A stretch of DNA of 40,497 nt from a virus: the IMG/VR virus record IMGVR_UViG_3300030329_005663, positions 1 through 40,497 of that record. One strand, written 5' to 3'. The translations under genes and the position numbers were made by a program. How positions within the stretch are numbered: position 1 is the stretch's first letter; each line of letters begins with the position of its first letter. Below are positions 1 through 9,107 of the stretch, piece after piece. A model generated the notes under the pieces. It searched no databases and was not told where the DNA came from. It saw only the letters and a program-made list of their open reading frames with translations.

Positions 1-82
1 TTTTATTGGTGATAAGCAGTTTCCTAAAATAAGACTTGCTGATGAGGGAGATCTTAGTCCAAAAGATAATGTATTAGGATTA
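1..82. repeat. Left copy of the contig-end overlap (circular closure)
   Basis: These 82 bases match 40416-40497 at 81 of 82 positions. The only difference is A at 79 against G at 40494, the third base of a glycine codon, so it is silent. The frame entering at base 2 continues the frame leaving at the right end. This is what a circular assembly of a circularly permuted or replicating phage genome gives. A true short direct terminal repeat inside a coding gene is possible but less likely. Confidence 0.9.
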
Positions 83-3000
83 GCTGATGATGTACCTTCT
101 GAGTATAAAGGTATGCCAGTGCCTGTTGTATATGGGAATGTAGATAACAGTCCATGTGTTGTGATAAATGAGGTAGATCCTGTATATGGAAACCCTGACC
201 ATCCGTCAAAAGTTCCTACCATTTATTGTGATAATAATGATAGTGGAACAAAGTTTAAAACAGACAGTGGATATTTCTCTTGGACTTCCGAGGATGTTGA
301 AACAAATTTTAATTGCATATCATTTCTTTCAGGGAATGATGCAGGTACTTATACAAATATACCAATGTTTCATTGGAGGCATGAGCTTCTTCCCGGAAGT
401 GGAACACAGCCAAACGATTATCCACCTTGGGATAGATTTCCAAGGCTTTACGGGTATGAGGATAATTCTATAGCACCACAATATTATTTTCCTAGTGGAC
501 CAAATTATGAAGACAACTCAAATTTAGAGTCAAACAAATTGATAGTAGCTTCTGTTCCAAGGCTTGGTGATATTGGAGAATTAGAGGCAACTGATGAACA
601 GATAGATGCAAGTAATGATTTAGATGTTAGTTCCGTTTCCAGTAGTTTGTCTGACAATATAGTTCTATGTAATGCTATTCTCCACCCAAATTCTGCAAGA
701 ATAATGGACGAAGGAGATTCTTATACTTCAAGCTTTTTTGGCTATTCTGGCAGACAGTATGGATATAACGTAGATTATATTAGGAATAGTCAAAACTTTG
801 GACCTAATGTACCTTATGATAATAAAATTTTAATTTGGGATATATCTAATCGTTTGCCATACTTATTAAGGAAAGGTGAAACTGCTTATTATCATTTTGA
901 TGCTTTGGTTAATATATTTTATAGTGGTTATTATAGTAATGCTACAGATGAAGGTGTTCCAAATTTTAGTTATAATCAATTTTCTGACTTATTTAGTATT
1001 AGCCTTACCCTGCCACAATTACCTAATTATCTAAACGCATTTCCAATACATTATACCTTTACAGGTGCATTAGAGTACTCAACCCCATCAAAAGGCTTAA
1101 CTTCATTAGAGGTAGATGGAACAATATATGGACAATATCATAATTATTTATGGGATGGCTATAATCCAGAACTTGCAGATTTAGAGATTAATTGTGATGC
1201 GTTTAATGATAGTGGCTCTTATGCAAAAATATCCTTCGGCTTAACTCAGATAGACCCTACTCTTTATTATGGGGCTACAAAGAATAAGGCAGGTGAAATT
1301 TATTTAGTTCCATCAGAAGGTGTAATACTAAAGGGTTCAACCCAAGAGGGTGGCTATCTTTTAGATGGATCTTGGGGAGGGGTTGATGACGATGGTTACT
1401 ACTTAAACAGAGTATCAGGATATAAGATTTCAGGTGAGGGAAATTATTCATGTGTACTAAATGCCCCTTATGATCCAGTATTGACTTTTTGCAGTAAAAG
1501 TTTAAACCCTTTCCAGATGAATACAGAGCTAAGTGCTTATAGTAGAGCAGCTTTAGTTAATGGAAGGTTAGATAAGTTTTCATTTTTAGCTCAATTTTAT
1601 GTTGGTAGCTTTAAATATACTGAAGAACAATTATTTGCATATTTAGCTGAAGGAAGGCTTGGGTCTATGCCTAGAGTGCCTGAAATATTAAATAACTTGT
1701 TAAACAATGAATTAGAATTAGATTCAGATCAAAGTTGGAATGTATCAGTAGTTGGGGATGATGTTGAATATATTTATTGGAGCTATGCTGTAACAGTCAA
1801 TGAGCATATTTCAGTAAAAAAATTCATGCAAGATTTACTTTCCGTAAGTCCATATATAATGAGATATAATCATATTGGAGGTGGAGATGATAAGGTTAAT
1901 GAAGTACAGCTTATTCCAATTAAAAAACAATACACCCTTTCAGATATTGAATCATCTTCAAGGATTATGGAAGAAGATATTATGGATTTTAAATTTTCAT
2001 CTACAAAATTTGAAGATATTCATTCTGAAGTAATATTTCACTATAATTGGGATTATGGGAATGAAAAATTTAAAGAAAGCATATCTTTTGGATATAAACA
2101 GGCAATGCAATTTAAGGATACTCAGGTACAATATAGCCCCGATTATTATGGAAAATCTAATGTAAAAACTCTTATTATTGATGATGATAGAGGTAAATAT
2201 ATTAGAAATAAAGCAGTTGCATTAGAATTTGCAAAATGGATATTTTATCAAAATTGCAATCAGCATTTAAAAATCAATATTACCCTTCCTTTGAAATATA
2301 TGAACAATGAGGTAGGGGATATAGTTTCTTTTGATAAAATGATTCACGGAAATCCAGTTTATGGTATAAATTATTCTTATGATTCACGTTTTAACTATCC
2401 GGGGGCTCCAGATAAAAAGCTAGGAGCTTTTGTAAATGGTCAACAAGTTTATCCATTATTTATGATAAATTCAATATCAAAAAATTTAGATTCAGTACAA
2501 ATTGAATGTACTCAATTACACAATTTAAATGATTCACCTGATTTAACAAATGCATCAAGTTTTGCTATGGGCTGTAGAGATTCTAGTGCTTGGAATTATA
2601 ATCCTGAAGCAGTTTTTGATCCAAGTTATGGTCAAGGATGTGTGTATCCGGGTGATTTTATTGTTCCTGAGGGGGATTGGGGCTGCCCTGAAGAAGCAAT
2701 GCTTGTTGAGGAGCAAAGGACTGGCGAGACGACATACGATCATTCATTAAATTATGCAGGTAATGGAAATTATTCTACAGAATTTGAAGAAGGTGATAAT
2801 GTATTTATTTCAAATACAGAAGAAGATTTTAATAATTTAATTTCTGTTCCCGAAGGACCAGCTTATCAAGCTTGGGTATTAAGCAATGCTGTTGATGGTA
2901 CAACTAGAAATTATACAGAAGGTGGACCAAAAATATATAATAATTGTAATTGTATTTGGGAGGAAAGTAAACCTCATGTAATATCACATGTAAAATTATT

Positions 3001-4087
3001 ATTAGTACCACAAGAGGAATCTAATCCATCTTTATATAAAACAATAGCAACATGGAATAACATCCATGATAACCCAGTATTTGAACAAATAAACTTAGAA
3101 TCTAATCAGTGGTTAGACGATGGTCAGTATCCATTAAATATGCCTGAATTGCTTGATAGTGATATATATACTCATAATATTGGTCAGGATGGGTATAGTA
3201 ATAATAAATTACAACTCAGGTTTTATTTCAAGCAGTCAAATTATAATAACGACTTTACTTTTACAGGTATGAATAAAATGCAAATTAAAGTATTGGCAGA
3301 TAGATGGATGCCTAATCTAAATGATGCAGGAACTCAGCCAACTGGAGGTCACTATCTCGAAACTAATGTAAATATTGTAGGACCATCAGAGCAAATGCAA
3401 ATACCTTTAATAGAAAATTTTACAAAATATGATTCTATAAATTTTTCTGCACCACCCGATACTTCTGAAGAATATTATTATTGGATTGCTTCTGAGAATT
3501 TTATTCCAGTAGAGGGTTGGTTTACTGGAATGCAATCGGGTAGTTTTGCTGAGGAGTATTGGTGGGAAAGAACTTTAGAAACATTGAAAATTACCTACAC
3601 ATTAGAGGCTACCTCAGATCCACAGCATACTGAATTATTAAGAAGTACTGAATCTTCTCAAAGTAATGGATATTCAAATTCGCCATTAACAATAAAAGGA
3701 CTAGCTTCAACTGATTACAGTCTCGATCCATTAGCTGCAATGCCTGTAGGGGATTTGAATAATGATCTTAGAATTAGCGTACTAGATTTTGTACATATAA
3801 TAAATCATATAACAGGTCTTGCTCAAGGAGACGATGTAGATCTTTCATTAGAACCTTTTATGGATATTAATGCTGATGGCGTTGTAAATATATTAGATAT
3901 AATATATTTTGCTACTTTTATATTAGATGGTGATATTAACATGACTGTAGAACAGAGTACTTTATTTAAATGTAGAGAAGATGGTGGAATTCAGTCATTT
4001 TATGATTGGACTTTAGGTCCAACAGGACTTAGCCCATGCCAAGAAGATTGGGGGCAAGAAGATATTTTGGAGGGTACTATTGGTTAA
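1..4087 (+). CDS. Tail hub/baseplate-like structural protein with dockerin-like repeats (3' part; start lies at 39838)
   Basis: This is the larger part of a gene that begins at 39838 and crosses the contig junction; the joined protein is 1554 residues. The junction-proximal part has the GMPVPVVYG / SPCVVI stretch that I associate with tail hub or tip proteins of marine siphoviruses. The middle (about 1810-2530) reads like a receptor-facing hub domain. Near 2567-2652 is a Cys motif, MGCRD..AWNYNPEA..GCVYP, of the GC-D-A-NYN type common in secreted proteins of marine bacteria. At about 3744-3935 lie two Ca-binding dockerin-type repeats (GDLNNDLRISVLDF and MDINADGVVNILDI). It is followed directly by an overlapping gene. 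The role as a virion tail protein is inferred from context and size. The adhesive function of the C-terminal modules is also an inference. Confidence 0.8.
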   Translation, partial: FIGDKQFPKIRLADEGDLSPKDNVLGLADDVPSEYKGMPVPVVYGNVDNSPCVVINEVDPVYGNPDHPSKVPTIYCDNNDSGTKFKTDSGYFSWTSEDVETNFNCISFLSGNDAGTYTNIPMFHWRHELLPGSGTQPNDYPPWDRFPRLYGYEDNSIAPQYYFPSGPNYEDNSNLESNKLIVASVPRLGDIGELEATDEQIDASNDLDVSSVSSSLSDNIVLCNAILHPNSARIMDEGDSYTSSFFGYSGRQYGYNVDYIRNSQNFGPNVPYDNKILIWDISNRLPYLLRKGETAYYHFDALVNIFYSGYYSNATDEGVPNFSYNQFSDLFSISLTLPQLPNYLNAFPIHYTFTGALEYSTPSKGLTSLEVDGTIYGQYHNYLWDGYNPELADLEINCDAFNDSGSYAKISFGLTQIDPTLYYGATKNKAGEIYLVPSEGVILKGSTQEGGYLLDGSWGGVDDDGYYLNRVSGYKISGEGNYSCVLNAPYDPVLTFCSKSLNPFQMNTELSAYSRAALVNGRLDKFSFLAQFYVGSFKYTEEQLFAYLAEGRLGSMPRVPEILNNLLNNELELDSDQSWNVSVVGDDVEYIYWSYAVTVNEHISVKKFMQDLLSVSPYIMRYNHIGGGDDKVNEVQLIPIKKQYTLSDIESSSRIMEEDIMDFKFSSTKFEDIHSEVIFHYNWDYGNEKFKESISFGYKQAMQFKDTQVQYSPDYYGKSNVKTLIIDDDRGKYIRNKAVALEFAKWIFYQNCNQHLKINITLPLKYMNNEVGDIVSFDKMIHGNPVYGINYSYDSRFNYPGAPDKKLGAFVNGQQVYPLFMINSISKNLDSVQIECTQLHNLNDSPDLTNASSFAMGCRDSSAWNYNPEAVFDPSYGQGCVYPGDFIVPEGDWGCPEEAMLVEEQRTGETTYDHSLNYAGNGNYSTEFEEGDNVFISNTEEDFNNLISVPEGPAYQAWVLSNAVDGTTRNYTEGGPKIYNNCNCIWEESKPHVISHVKLLLVPQEESNPSLYKTIATWNNIHDNPVFEQINLESNQWLDDGQYPLNMPELLDSDIYTHNIGQDGYSNNKLQLRFYFKQSNYNNDFTFTGMNKMQIKVLADRWMPNLNDAGTQPTGGHYLETNVNIVGPSEQMQIPLIENFTKYDSINFSAPPDTSEEYYYWIASENFIPVEGWFTGMQSGSFAEEYWWERTLETLKITYTLEATSDPQHTELLRSTESSQSNGYSNSPLTIKGLASTDYSLDPLAAMPVGDLNNDLRISVLDFVHIINHITGLAQGDDVDLSLEPFMDINADGVVNILDIIYFATFILDGDINMTVEQSTLFKCREDGGIQSFYDWTLGPTGLSPCQEDWGQEDILEGTIG
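2567..2653 (+). other. Cys-NYN motif inside the tail hub-like protein
   Basis: The encoded stretch has the order GC-x-D-x2-A-x-NYNP-x-A, then GCVYP. It resembles a short disulfide module repeated in secreted and surface proteins of marine Bacteroidota and related phyla. Here it is a single copy in a phage tail protein. The family resemblance is from memory of the pattern, not from a search. Confidence 0.5.
3744..3935 (+). other. Dockerin-like pair of Ca-binding repeats in the tail protein
   Basis: Two segments of about 22 residues each have the dockerin/EF-hand-like pattern D-x-N-x-D...DF/DI followed by a hydrophobic helix: GDLNNDLRISVLDFVHII and DINADGVVNILDIIYFA. The spacing between them is about 35 residues, usual for type I dockerins. 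Dockerins bind cohesins in cellulosomes, but such repeats also occur in non-cellulosomal surface proteins. Some Ca-ligand positions are replaced in the first repeat (L instead of G after ND). Confidence 0.7.
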
Positions 4088-4682
4088 AATATATTACGGT
4101 CAAGGTAAATGTTCTTTAGAAACTGACGAAGATATTGCATTATTGCAAATTAATTTTTCAGGTGCAATACATATCACAGATAAAACTCCTTCTAATTTTG
4201 CTATTATGCAAGGAAAGAAAAATATTAGTAGATTGTTAATATTTAAAGTGTCAAATGGTGGTGAATTAAGTGATTTATTTGAATATAAGGGTTATTTTAA
4301 AATTAATAGGGCTATTGCAGTTAACCATTCATTATCTAAATTTAATTGTAGAATTCAAAGCCTCTTGGAAACTGCAGATCTTATGAGTACAAAATCTGAA
4401 GATATTAGCACTAAAAGTGAAGAAACTGGATTATCACATACTTATAAGAGGCCAGTCTCAGAAACAAAAATAAATAATAATATTATTAATAATTTAAATT
4501 CAAATGGTAATCTTTATGATTTTTTAGGAAATGAATATAGTGGTAAATATCATATACATTTAAACACTCTTGAATTAATGACAGGAGCAACCCATACTAA
4601 AGATTCAAAACAACTATTTACAAAGAAAAGTAAAAGTAAAATAAAAAGAAATAAAATAAACCCTAGGTTTCAAAAAATATAA
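4080..4682 (+). CDS. Hypothetical protein in the tail operon
   Basis: I do not recognise this 200-residue protein. It starts with TTG at 4080, 5 bases after a GGAGGG, and overlaps the previous gene by 8 bases. The N-terminal half looks folded and beta-rich. The middle (about 100-150) is rich in Ser, Thr, Glu and Asn, and the C-terminal 25 residues are strongly basic (KKSKSKIKRNK). It sits between the hub-like protein and the paralogous tail proteins and ends in a TAATG overlap with the next gene. A minor tail component is likely from position only. Confidence 0.7.
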   Translation: MVKIYYGQGKCSLETDEDIALLQINFSGAIHITDKTPSNFAIMQGKKNISRLLIFKVSNGGELSDLFEYKGYFKINRAIAVNHSLSKFNCRIQSLLETADLMSTKSEDISTKSEETGLSHTYKRPVSETKINNNIINNLNSNGNLYDFLGNEYSGKYHIHLNTLELMTGATHTKDSKQLFTKKSKSKIKRNKINPRFQKI

Positions 4683-5818
4683 TGTCTTATAGAAGAGTAA
4701 TTAAACCAAGATTCTATATAAATGTTTATGATTGGGCTGCCAAAATAGGAGGAATATCATCACAAGCAAACTATCTACGGTTTGATGAGGCTATATTTAG
4801 TACACTTCCTGTAAATACTAAGCCTTTAACTGCTAGCTTATTGCAATCTCCTAGTCGTAGTTCAGCTACTAATTTTCCATGGAAAGTGGGAATATTTTCA
4901 GGAGATAATAAGGACGAATGTGCAGTATTTGAATTAGGACATACTTTTGCAACAAAAACAATTCAAGATAGCAATAATGGTGATTATACATTCACCAACT
5001 CAATAGAGTCTCTATATAATGGAGGATTTCTTGATAATCCTGACTCCGAAATTAAAGAAATAAATTCTGTAAGTTCTGCTCAAAATGGAGGTACTGCTGA
5101 TAATAAAAATGGATTCAGCTTGAAAACATTTAAAATAATTGAATCAGATGAGGGTAGTCCTTTTAATATTGAATTTGTATCCAGAGATCCTAACGATGAA
5201 TATAATACGGTTCCATCTGAAAACTCTACGCTTGGAAGTATTGCAATATGCAGTTATTATACTATGCCAAAATCCCCAGAAATGTCTATAACTTTAAGCT
5301 GGGAGTATGGAGGATCTTCGCATAAAACTTCAATTAAGGGTAATTCTATTAGCAATACAATGTGGTCGAAACCTCCCATGTGGGGCAACCTTCCACCGTG
5401 GGAATTAATAGATCCTAACAATACAACTCATGCAGTGCCTGTTGATGATTATAAATCAGGAAGAAGAGTATGGGACTTAAAATTTCCACATTTTCAGGAT
5501 AGTGATTTATGGGGATCTAATCAAAGCTTAGATCATACTTTAATAAGTGATTCAGGTTTAGATTCTTTAGATATTTTAACTGATGAAAGTTTAGAAGATA
5601 GTACGTTTCAATGGAATATAATGACAGATGATAATTTCTTTTCACAGGTATGGCAAAGAACTTTAGGGGGATCAATTCCTTTTATTTTTCAGCCTGATAG
5701 TGAGAATTATAATCCCGACCAATTTGCAATATGTAGAATTAAAGATAATTCTCTTAAAGCAGATCAAATTGCACCGGGGCTTTACAGTATTTCACTTGAG
5801 ATAGAGGAGGTTTGGTAA
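4682..5818 (+). CDS. Tail protein, short paralogue
   Basis: The 378-residue product begins with a (K/T)PRFYIN...W box. It ends with a conserved block: GG-x-IPFIFQPD, NPDQFAICR, then Q-x-x-x-GLYSI and EVW at the very C-terminus. The same boxes open and close the next, twice as long gene, so the two are paralogues. A RxWDLxFPHFQDSD segment precedes the C-terminal block in both. Such C-terminal blocks are typical of minor or distal tail proteins in marine siphoviruses. The exact role is unknown. The start codon overlaps the previous stop (TAATG) and has no strong SD. Confidence 0.75.
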   Translation: MSYRRVIKPRFYINVYDWAAKIGGISSQANYLRFDEAIFSTLPVNTKPLTASLLQSPSRSSATNFPWKVGIFSGDNKDECAVFELGHTFATKTIQDSNNGDYTFTNSIESLYNGGFLDNPDSEIKEINSVSSAQNGGTADNKNGFSLKTFKIIESDEGSPFNIEFVSRDPNDEYNTVPSENSTLGSIAICSYYTMPKSPEMSITLSWEYGGSSHKTSIKGNSISNTMWSKPPMWGNLPPWELIDPNNTTHAVPVDDYKSGRRVWDLKFPHFQDSDLWGSNQSLDHTLISDSGLDSLDILTDESLEDSTFQWNIMTDDNFFSQVWQRTLGGSIPFIFQPDSENYNPDQFAICRIKDNSLKADQIAPGLYSISLEIEEVW

Positions 5819-8130
5819 TGGCTTATAGTAAGGTTGGTACTCCAAGATTTTATATAAACTTAGTAGAGTGGATGGGTGTAAATAAAAGATCAGAAGATTC
5901 TAAATATAAATTAAGATTTCATGCAGAGAATATAGCATACCAAGGATCAGAGGAGCAATCTAACTGGACTGATAAATTTCAAGATATATTTAGAACATAT
6001 CCCAAGGGTGTTCACAGTGTAAATAATTCTATCGGTGTAGATTTTGTACAACAGGAAGAATTTGAGCAAACAAATTATAATTTATTAGATCATGGTGATG
6101 GTGGTAATGGCTTTATAGCATTTCTTGGTCATAGATTTACTGCCGGTAATGATTCTATAGTAACTGTTGAAGCTGCTCGTGATATAAGGGGAGGAGTTTA
6201 TGATTGGGGTGATGCTGGTGAGCAATATTATGATGAAGGAGTATTAACTGTCACTTTAAATGGTCCATATCCATGGTTAGGTGTCCCCTTAGAGCCGGCA
6301 GATGGTGATCGTGAACTTATGTCTCCTGATGGTCAGAGAGGATATTTTTCAGGCTTACACGGATTTAATGATAATAAATTTCACCTTGAAGATAAGAATG
6401 AAAATAGAATTTATTGGGACAGTCAGCAAGCCAGATGGATAAATGATATTGGAGAGCTTACTCCGGGAGAATCATATAGATTTATAAGTCATATTTATTT
6501 TCAAGATGATTTCACTTTTCCCACTTATGGAACTTTAAGAAATCTCCCTTGGACTACAACTTTTGAAAGTATTAATATTTATCCTAATAACTATGGTGGT
6601 CACACTTTTTCTGGATATACATATATAACCCATCCATATCCATTTGAAGTAACTTTTACACAGATTTTTGATATGCTTGTAAATACAGGGCAAATAACAT
6701 ATGATATGGATTATGAAGATCTTCCAATAGGGGCAGCAGCAGTAATGACTAGAGCAAATCTGATAGTTAGGCGTGACCATTATGAATCGGGCTGGGGGAT
6801 AATAGGGAGTTATATCACACTTAGACCGGGTGAAGGCTTTGTAGCTATGACTAGCGTTGGTAAGCAGATAACATGGTTTCCAATAGATGGAAGAGGTGGT
6901 GGAAGTAATAGACCGGGTGTGAATTGGGATGATGTTGATTTAACACCTCTTGTTAATTGTGAACTATCTGGAAGCAATAGCTTTACAGCAAGAAAAAGTG
7001 GATTCAGCATATCGTCATTTAACGGACTAGATATAGGTCGTATTAATATTAAAGTAGCAGGTTTAGATCCGGATGATGTATATGCAGATTCATCATGTTC
7101 GTCAATAGTTGTAGGCTCATTTTATGATATGCCCTACGGTCCAGAAACCTCATTAAGCATGTCTAATGAATTAGACGGTATATCAGTAAAAAGAGGTATG
7201 GGTGGCAATAATTTTACAAATTATAATTATATAAAACCAAGTGATTGGAATGATAAACCTGCTTGGCACTTGTATGAAATAAGCGATATGGTACGAACAT
7301 CAGATGAATTACACAGGGTATTTGACCCTCAGGTTTGGAGTTATGGAGAAAGTGAGATTGGTCATAATTATGGTGAAGGTAACACTCCCTATACGTTCCA
7401 AGGTAATAGAGTTTTCTTTAACACTCTATATAATCCTGTATTTGAGCCATATGATGATGTTATCACTTTACAGTTAAATGATATTCTAATACCTGGAGTT
7501 GTGAATTTAATACATTTTAAAGTCACTGCTAATCAGCATGATGTAGATGATAGCTGGGTTGATAATACAACTATAGTTTTGGATGGATATTATTACGATG
7601 CTAGTTCATTCTATACTTATGATGAGACAGGGATTGATGGAGAGATAAATATAAAGAAACCCATTGCTTATGGAACATCTATTACAATGATAACTAATAC
7701 TGGGAATTTACTGAGTGCTTGTATTTTAGAAGATTTTTATACCCATACAACAGAAGAAATTTTAGAAGATACTAAAGCTTCAAGAATAGGTAGAAGGACT
7801 TGGGATTTAGAATTTAATTACTTATCTGATAGTGATATCTTCCCAAATATAAGCTCACTTACCAATTATGAGACTACATCTCCTGATGGAATTGTTTGGG
7901 ATTCAGAGATGGCAATAGAGGAAAATACTCTTACACAACAAAGTACATTCTTTTCTCATGTTATACATAAAACTAACGGAGGTCAGCTGCCGTTTATATT
8001 TCAACCTGATAATACCAACTTCAATCCTGATAGCTTTGCAATTTGTAAATTCGATATGAAGACTTTTGAATTTGAGCAAATTTCAAATGGAGTATATAAT
8101 ATAAAAATAAAAATCAGAGAAGTCTGGTAG
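5818..8130 (+). CDS. Tail protein, long paralogue with inserted domains
   Basis: The 770-residue product has the same frame of motifs as its upstream neighbour: TPRFYIN...EW at the start, then GRRTWDLEF, GGQLPFIFQPD, NPDSFAICK and a final EVW. Two long insertions account for the extra length, one of about 200 residues after the N-terminal box and one of about 100 before the WDLEF segment. I prefer ATG at 5818: it has GGAGG 7 bases upstream and overlaps the preceding TAA. A TTG two codons upstream is also possible. The gene ends back-to-back with the convergent minus-strand nuclease. It is probably a tail or receptor-binding component. Confidence 0.75.
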   Translation: MAYSKVGTPRFYINLVEWMGVNKRSEDSKYKLRFHAENIAYQGSEEQSNWTDKFQDIFRTYPKGVHSVNNSIGVDFVQQEEFEQTNYNLLDHGDGGNGFIAFLGHRFTAGNDSIVTVEAARDIRGGVYDWGDAGEQYYDEGVLTVTLNGPYPWLGVPLEPADGDRELMSPDGQRGYFSGLHGFNDNKFHLEDKNENRIYWDSQQARWINDIGELTPGESYRFISHIYFQDDFTFPTYGTLRNLPWTTTFESINIYPNNYGGHTFSGYTYITHPYPFEVTFTQIFDMLVNTGQITYDMDYEDLPIGAAAVMTRANLIVRRDHYESGWGIIGSYITLRPGEGFVAMTSVGKQITWFPIDGRGGGSNRPGVNWDDVDLTPLVNCELSGSNSFTARKSGFSISSFNGLDIGRINIKVAGLDPDDVYADSSCSSIVVGSFYDMPYGPETSLSMSNELDGISVKRGMGGNNFTNYNYIKPSDWNDKPAWHLYEISDMVRTSDELHRVFDPQVWSYGESEIGHNYGEGNTPYTFQGNRVFFNTLYNPVFEPYDDVITLQLNDILIPGVVNLIHFKVTANQHDVDDSWVDNTTIVLDGYYYDASSFYTYDETGIDGEINIKKPIAYGTSITMITNTGNLLSACILEDFYTHTTEEILEDTKASRIGRRTWDLEFNYLSDSDIFPNISSLTNYETTSPDGIVWDSEMAIEENTLTQQSTFFSHVIHKTNGGQLPFIFQPDNTNFNPDSFAICKFDMKTFEFEQISNGVYNIKIKIREVW

Positions 8131-8589
8131 TTACCAAGTTGTAAAATTTGACAACCAAGATGTTGGGATTTCATAATATAAATTATTAGGATTTTCAGGA
8201 TATGCCCTGACATCAGGCTTTCTATCTTCTATAATCTTAATCATTTCATCAAACATTAGTTCGCAATAAGCTTTTTCCTTTACATCATATAAGAAGAAAA
8301 CCACCTTTAAATGATTATTCCATTTAGCATAGCTATTCAAATCCCTTAATTTTATTTTAATTGTTCCAACGAATCCTTTTGCTTCAAAAAATAAAGGGTT
8401 ATTATCTTCTGTAAATATAATATAATCAGGTGCAGACCTTACAAGTGCAGGTATTTTATATATTGGAAGATCTGAATCAAGACAATCAAGACCATATCTG
8501 ATATATCTTGTCATTCTTCTTTCTAAATATTGTTCGGCTTCTTTTTCTGCAACTCTATTTTTATTTCTTGTTTTAAAATCTGCCATCAT
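8131..8589 (-). CDS. PD-(D/E)XK family nuclease
   Basis: The product is 152 residues. The motif PD at residues 54-55 is followed by E69-A-K71 (PDYIIF...LFFEAKG), the metal-binding core of PD-(D/E)XK nucleases. The N-terminal KEAEQYLERRM helix is usual in VRR-NUC or Holliday-junction-like members. It is the last gene of the leftward replication operon, starts in a 4-base overlap with the RuvC-like gene, and has AGGAG upstream. A structure-specific nuclease acting in replication or recombination is likely. The substrate cannot be told from sequence. Confidence 0.8.
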   Translation of the reverse strand: MMADFKTRNKNRVAEKEAEQYLERRMTRYIRYGLDCLDSDLPIYKIPALVRSAPDYIIFTEDNNPLFFEAKGFVGTIKIKLRDLNSYAKWNNHLKVVFFLYDVKEKAYCELMFDEMIKIIEDRKPDVRAYPENPNNLYYEIPTSWLSNFTTW

Positions 8590-9107
8590 TCTATTACTCC
8601 TATTCCTTTCTCAGCTTCAGGCATATTATCATTATAATAACACTCCTTTGCGTGATTTGCTATTAATATTGCGTCACTTACATTAAATGTAATCTTTGTA
8701 TTTGGATATAATGATTCTGCGTATTCTTTAAGCCATTTCTTTCTATCCCTTCCACGAAGATTATTTGGAACTTCTAACACGTTCTGCCATTTTCTAGGTG
8801 CAACATTATAAACGTCTATTTCATTCGCTGCTGCTATACCTTTCCACAGACCATAATTATAACCAAATCTAAAGGCACTAACTCTGCCATCTCCGGGAAA
8901 TGACCAAACATGTTCTACAAATAAAATAACATCATCAGCACTTGTTTCACCAATACCTGCCTCAAATACCCCTGCCATATCATATGCAGTTTTTGGGCAT
9001 CTAACAGCTTGAATAACATCACTATCAAGTTCCGGCTTTATAAATACGATACCTCCATTCATTCCGGGATCTATACCTATAAATAGTTTCTTTTCAATAT
9101 TATACAT
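8586..9107 (-). CDS. RuvC-like Holliday junction resolvase
   Basis: The 173-residue product has the RNase H-fold acidic residues in RuvC order: D13 in GIDPGMNGG, E65 in LFVEHVWSFPGDG, and D145 in NVSDAILIA. The length equals that of bacterial RuvC. It would cleave four-way junctions or branched replication products before packaging. It overlaps the helicase gene by 8 bases and the nuclease gene by 4, so the three are probably translated together. Confidence 0.88.
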   Translation of the reverse strand: MYNIEKKLFIGIDPGMNGGIVFIKPELDSDVIQAVRCPKTAYDMAGVFEAGIGETSADDVILFVEHVWSFPGDGRVSAFRFGYNYGLWKGIAAANEIDVYNVAPRKWQNVLEVPNNLRGRDRKKWLKEYAESLYPNTKITFNVSDAILIANHAKECYYNDNMPEAEKGIGVIE

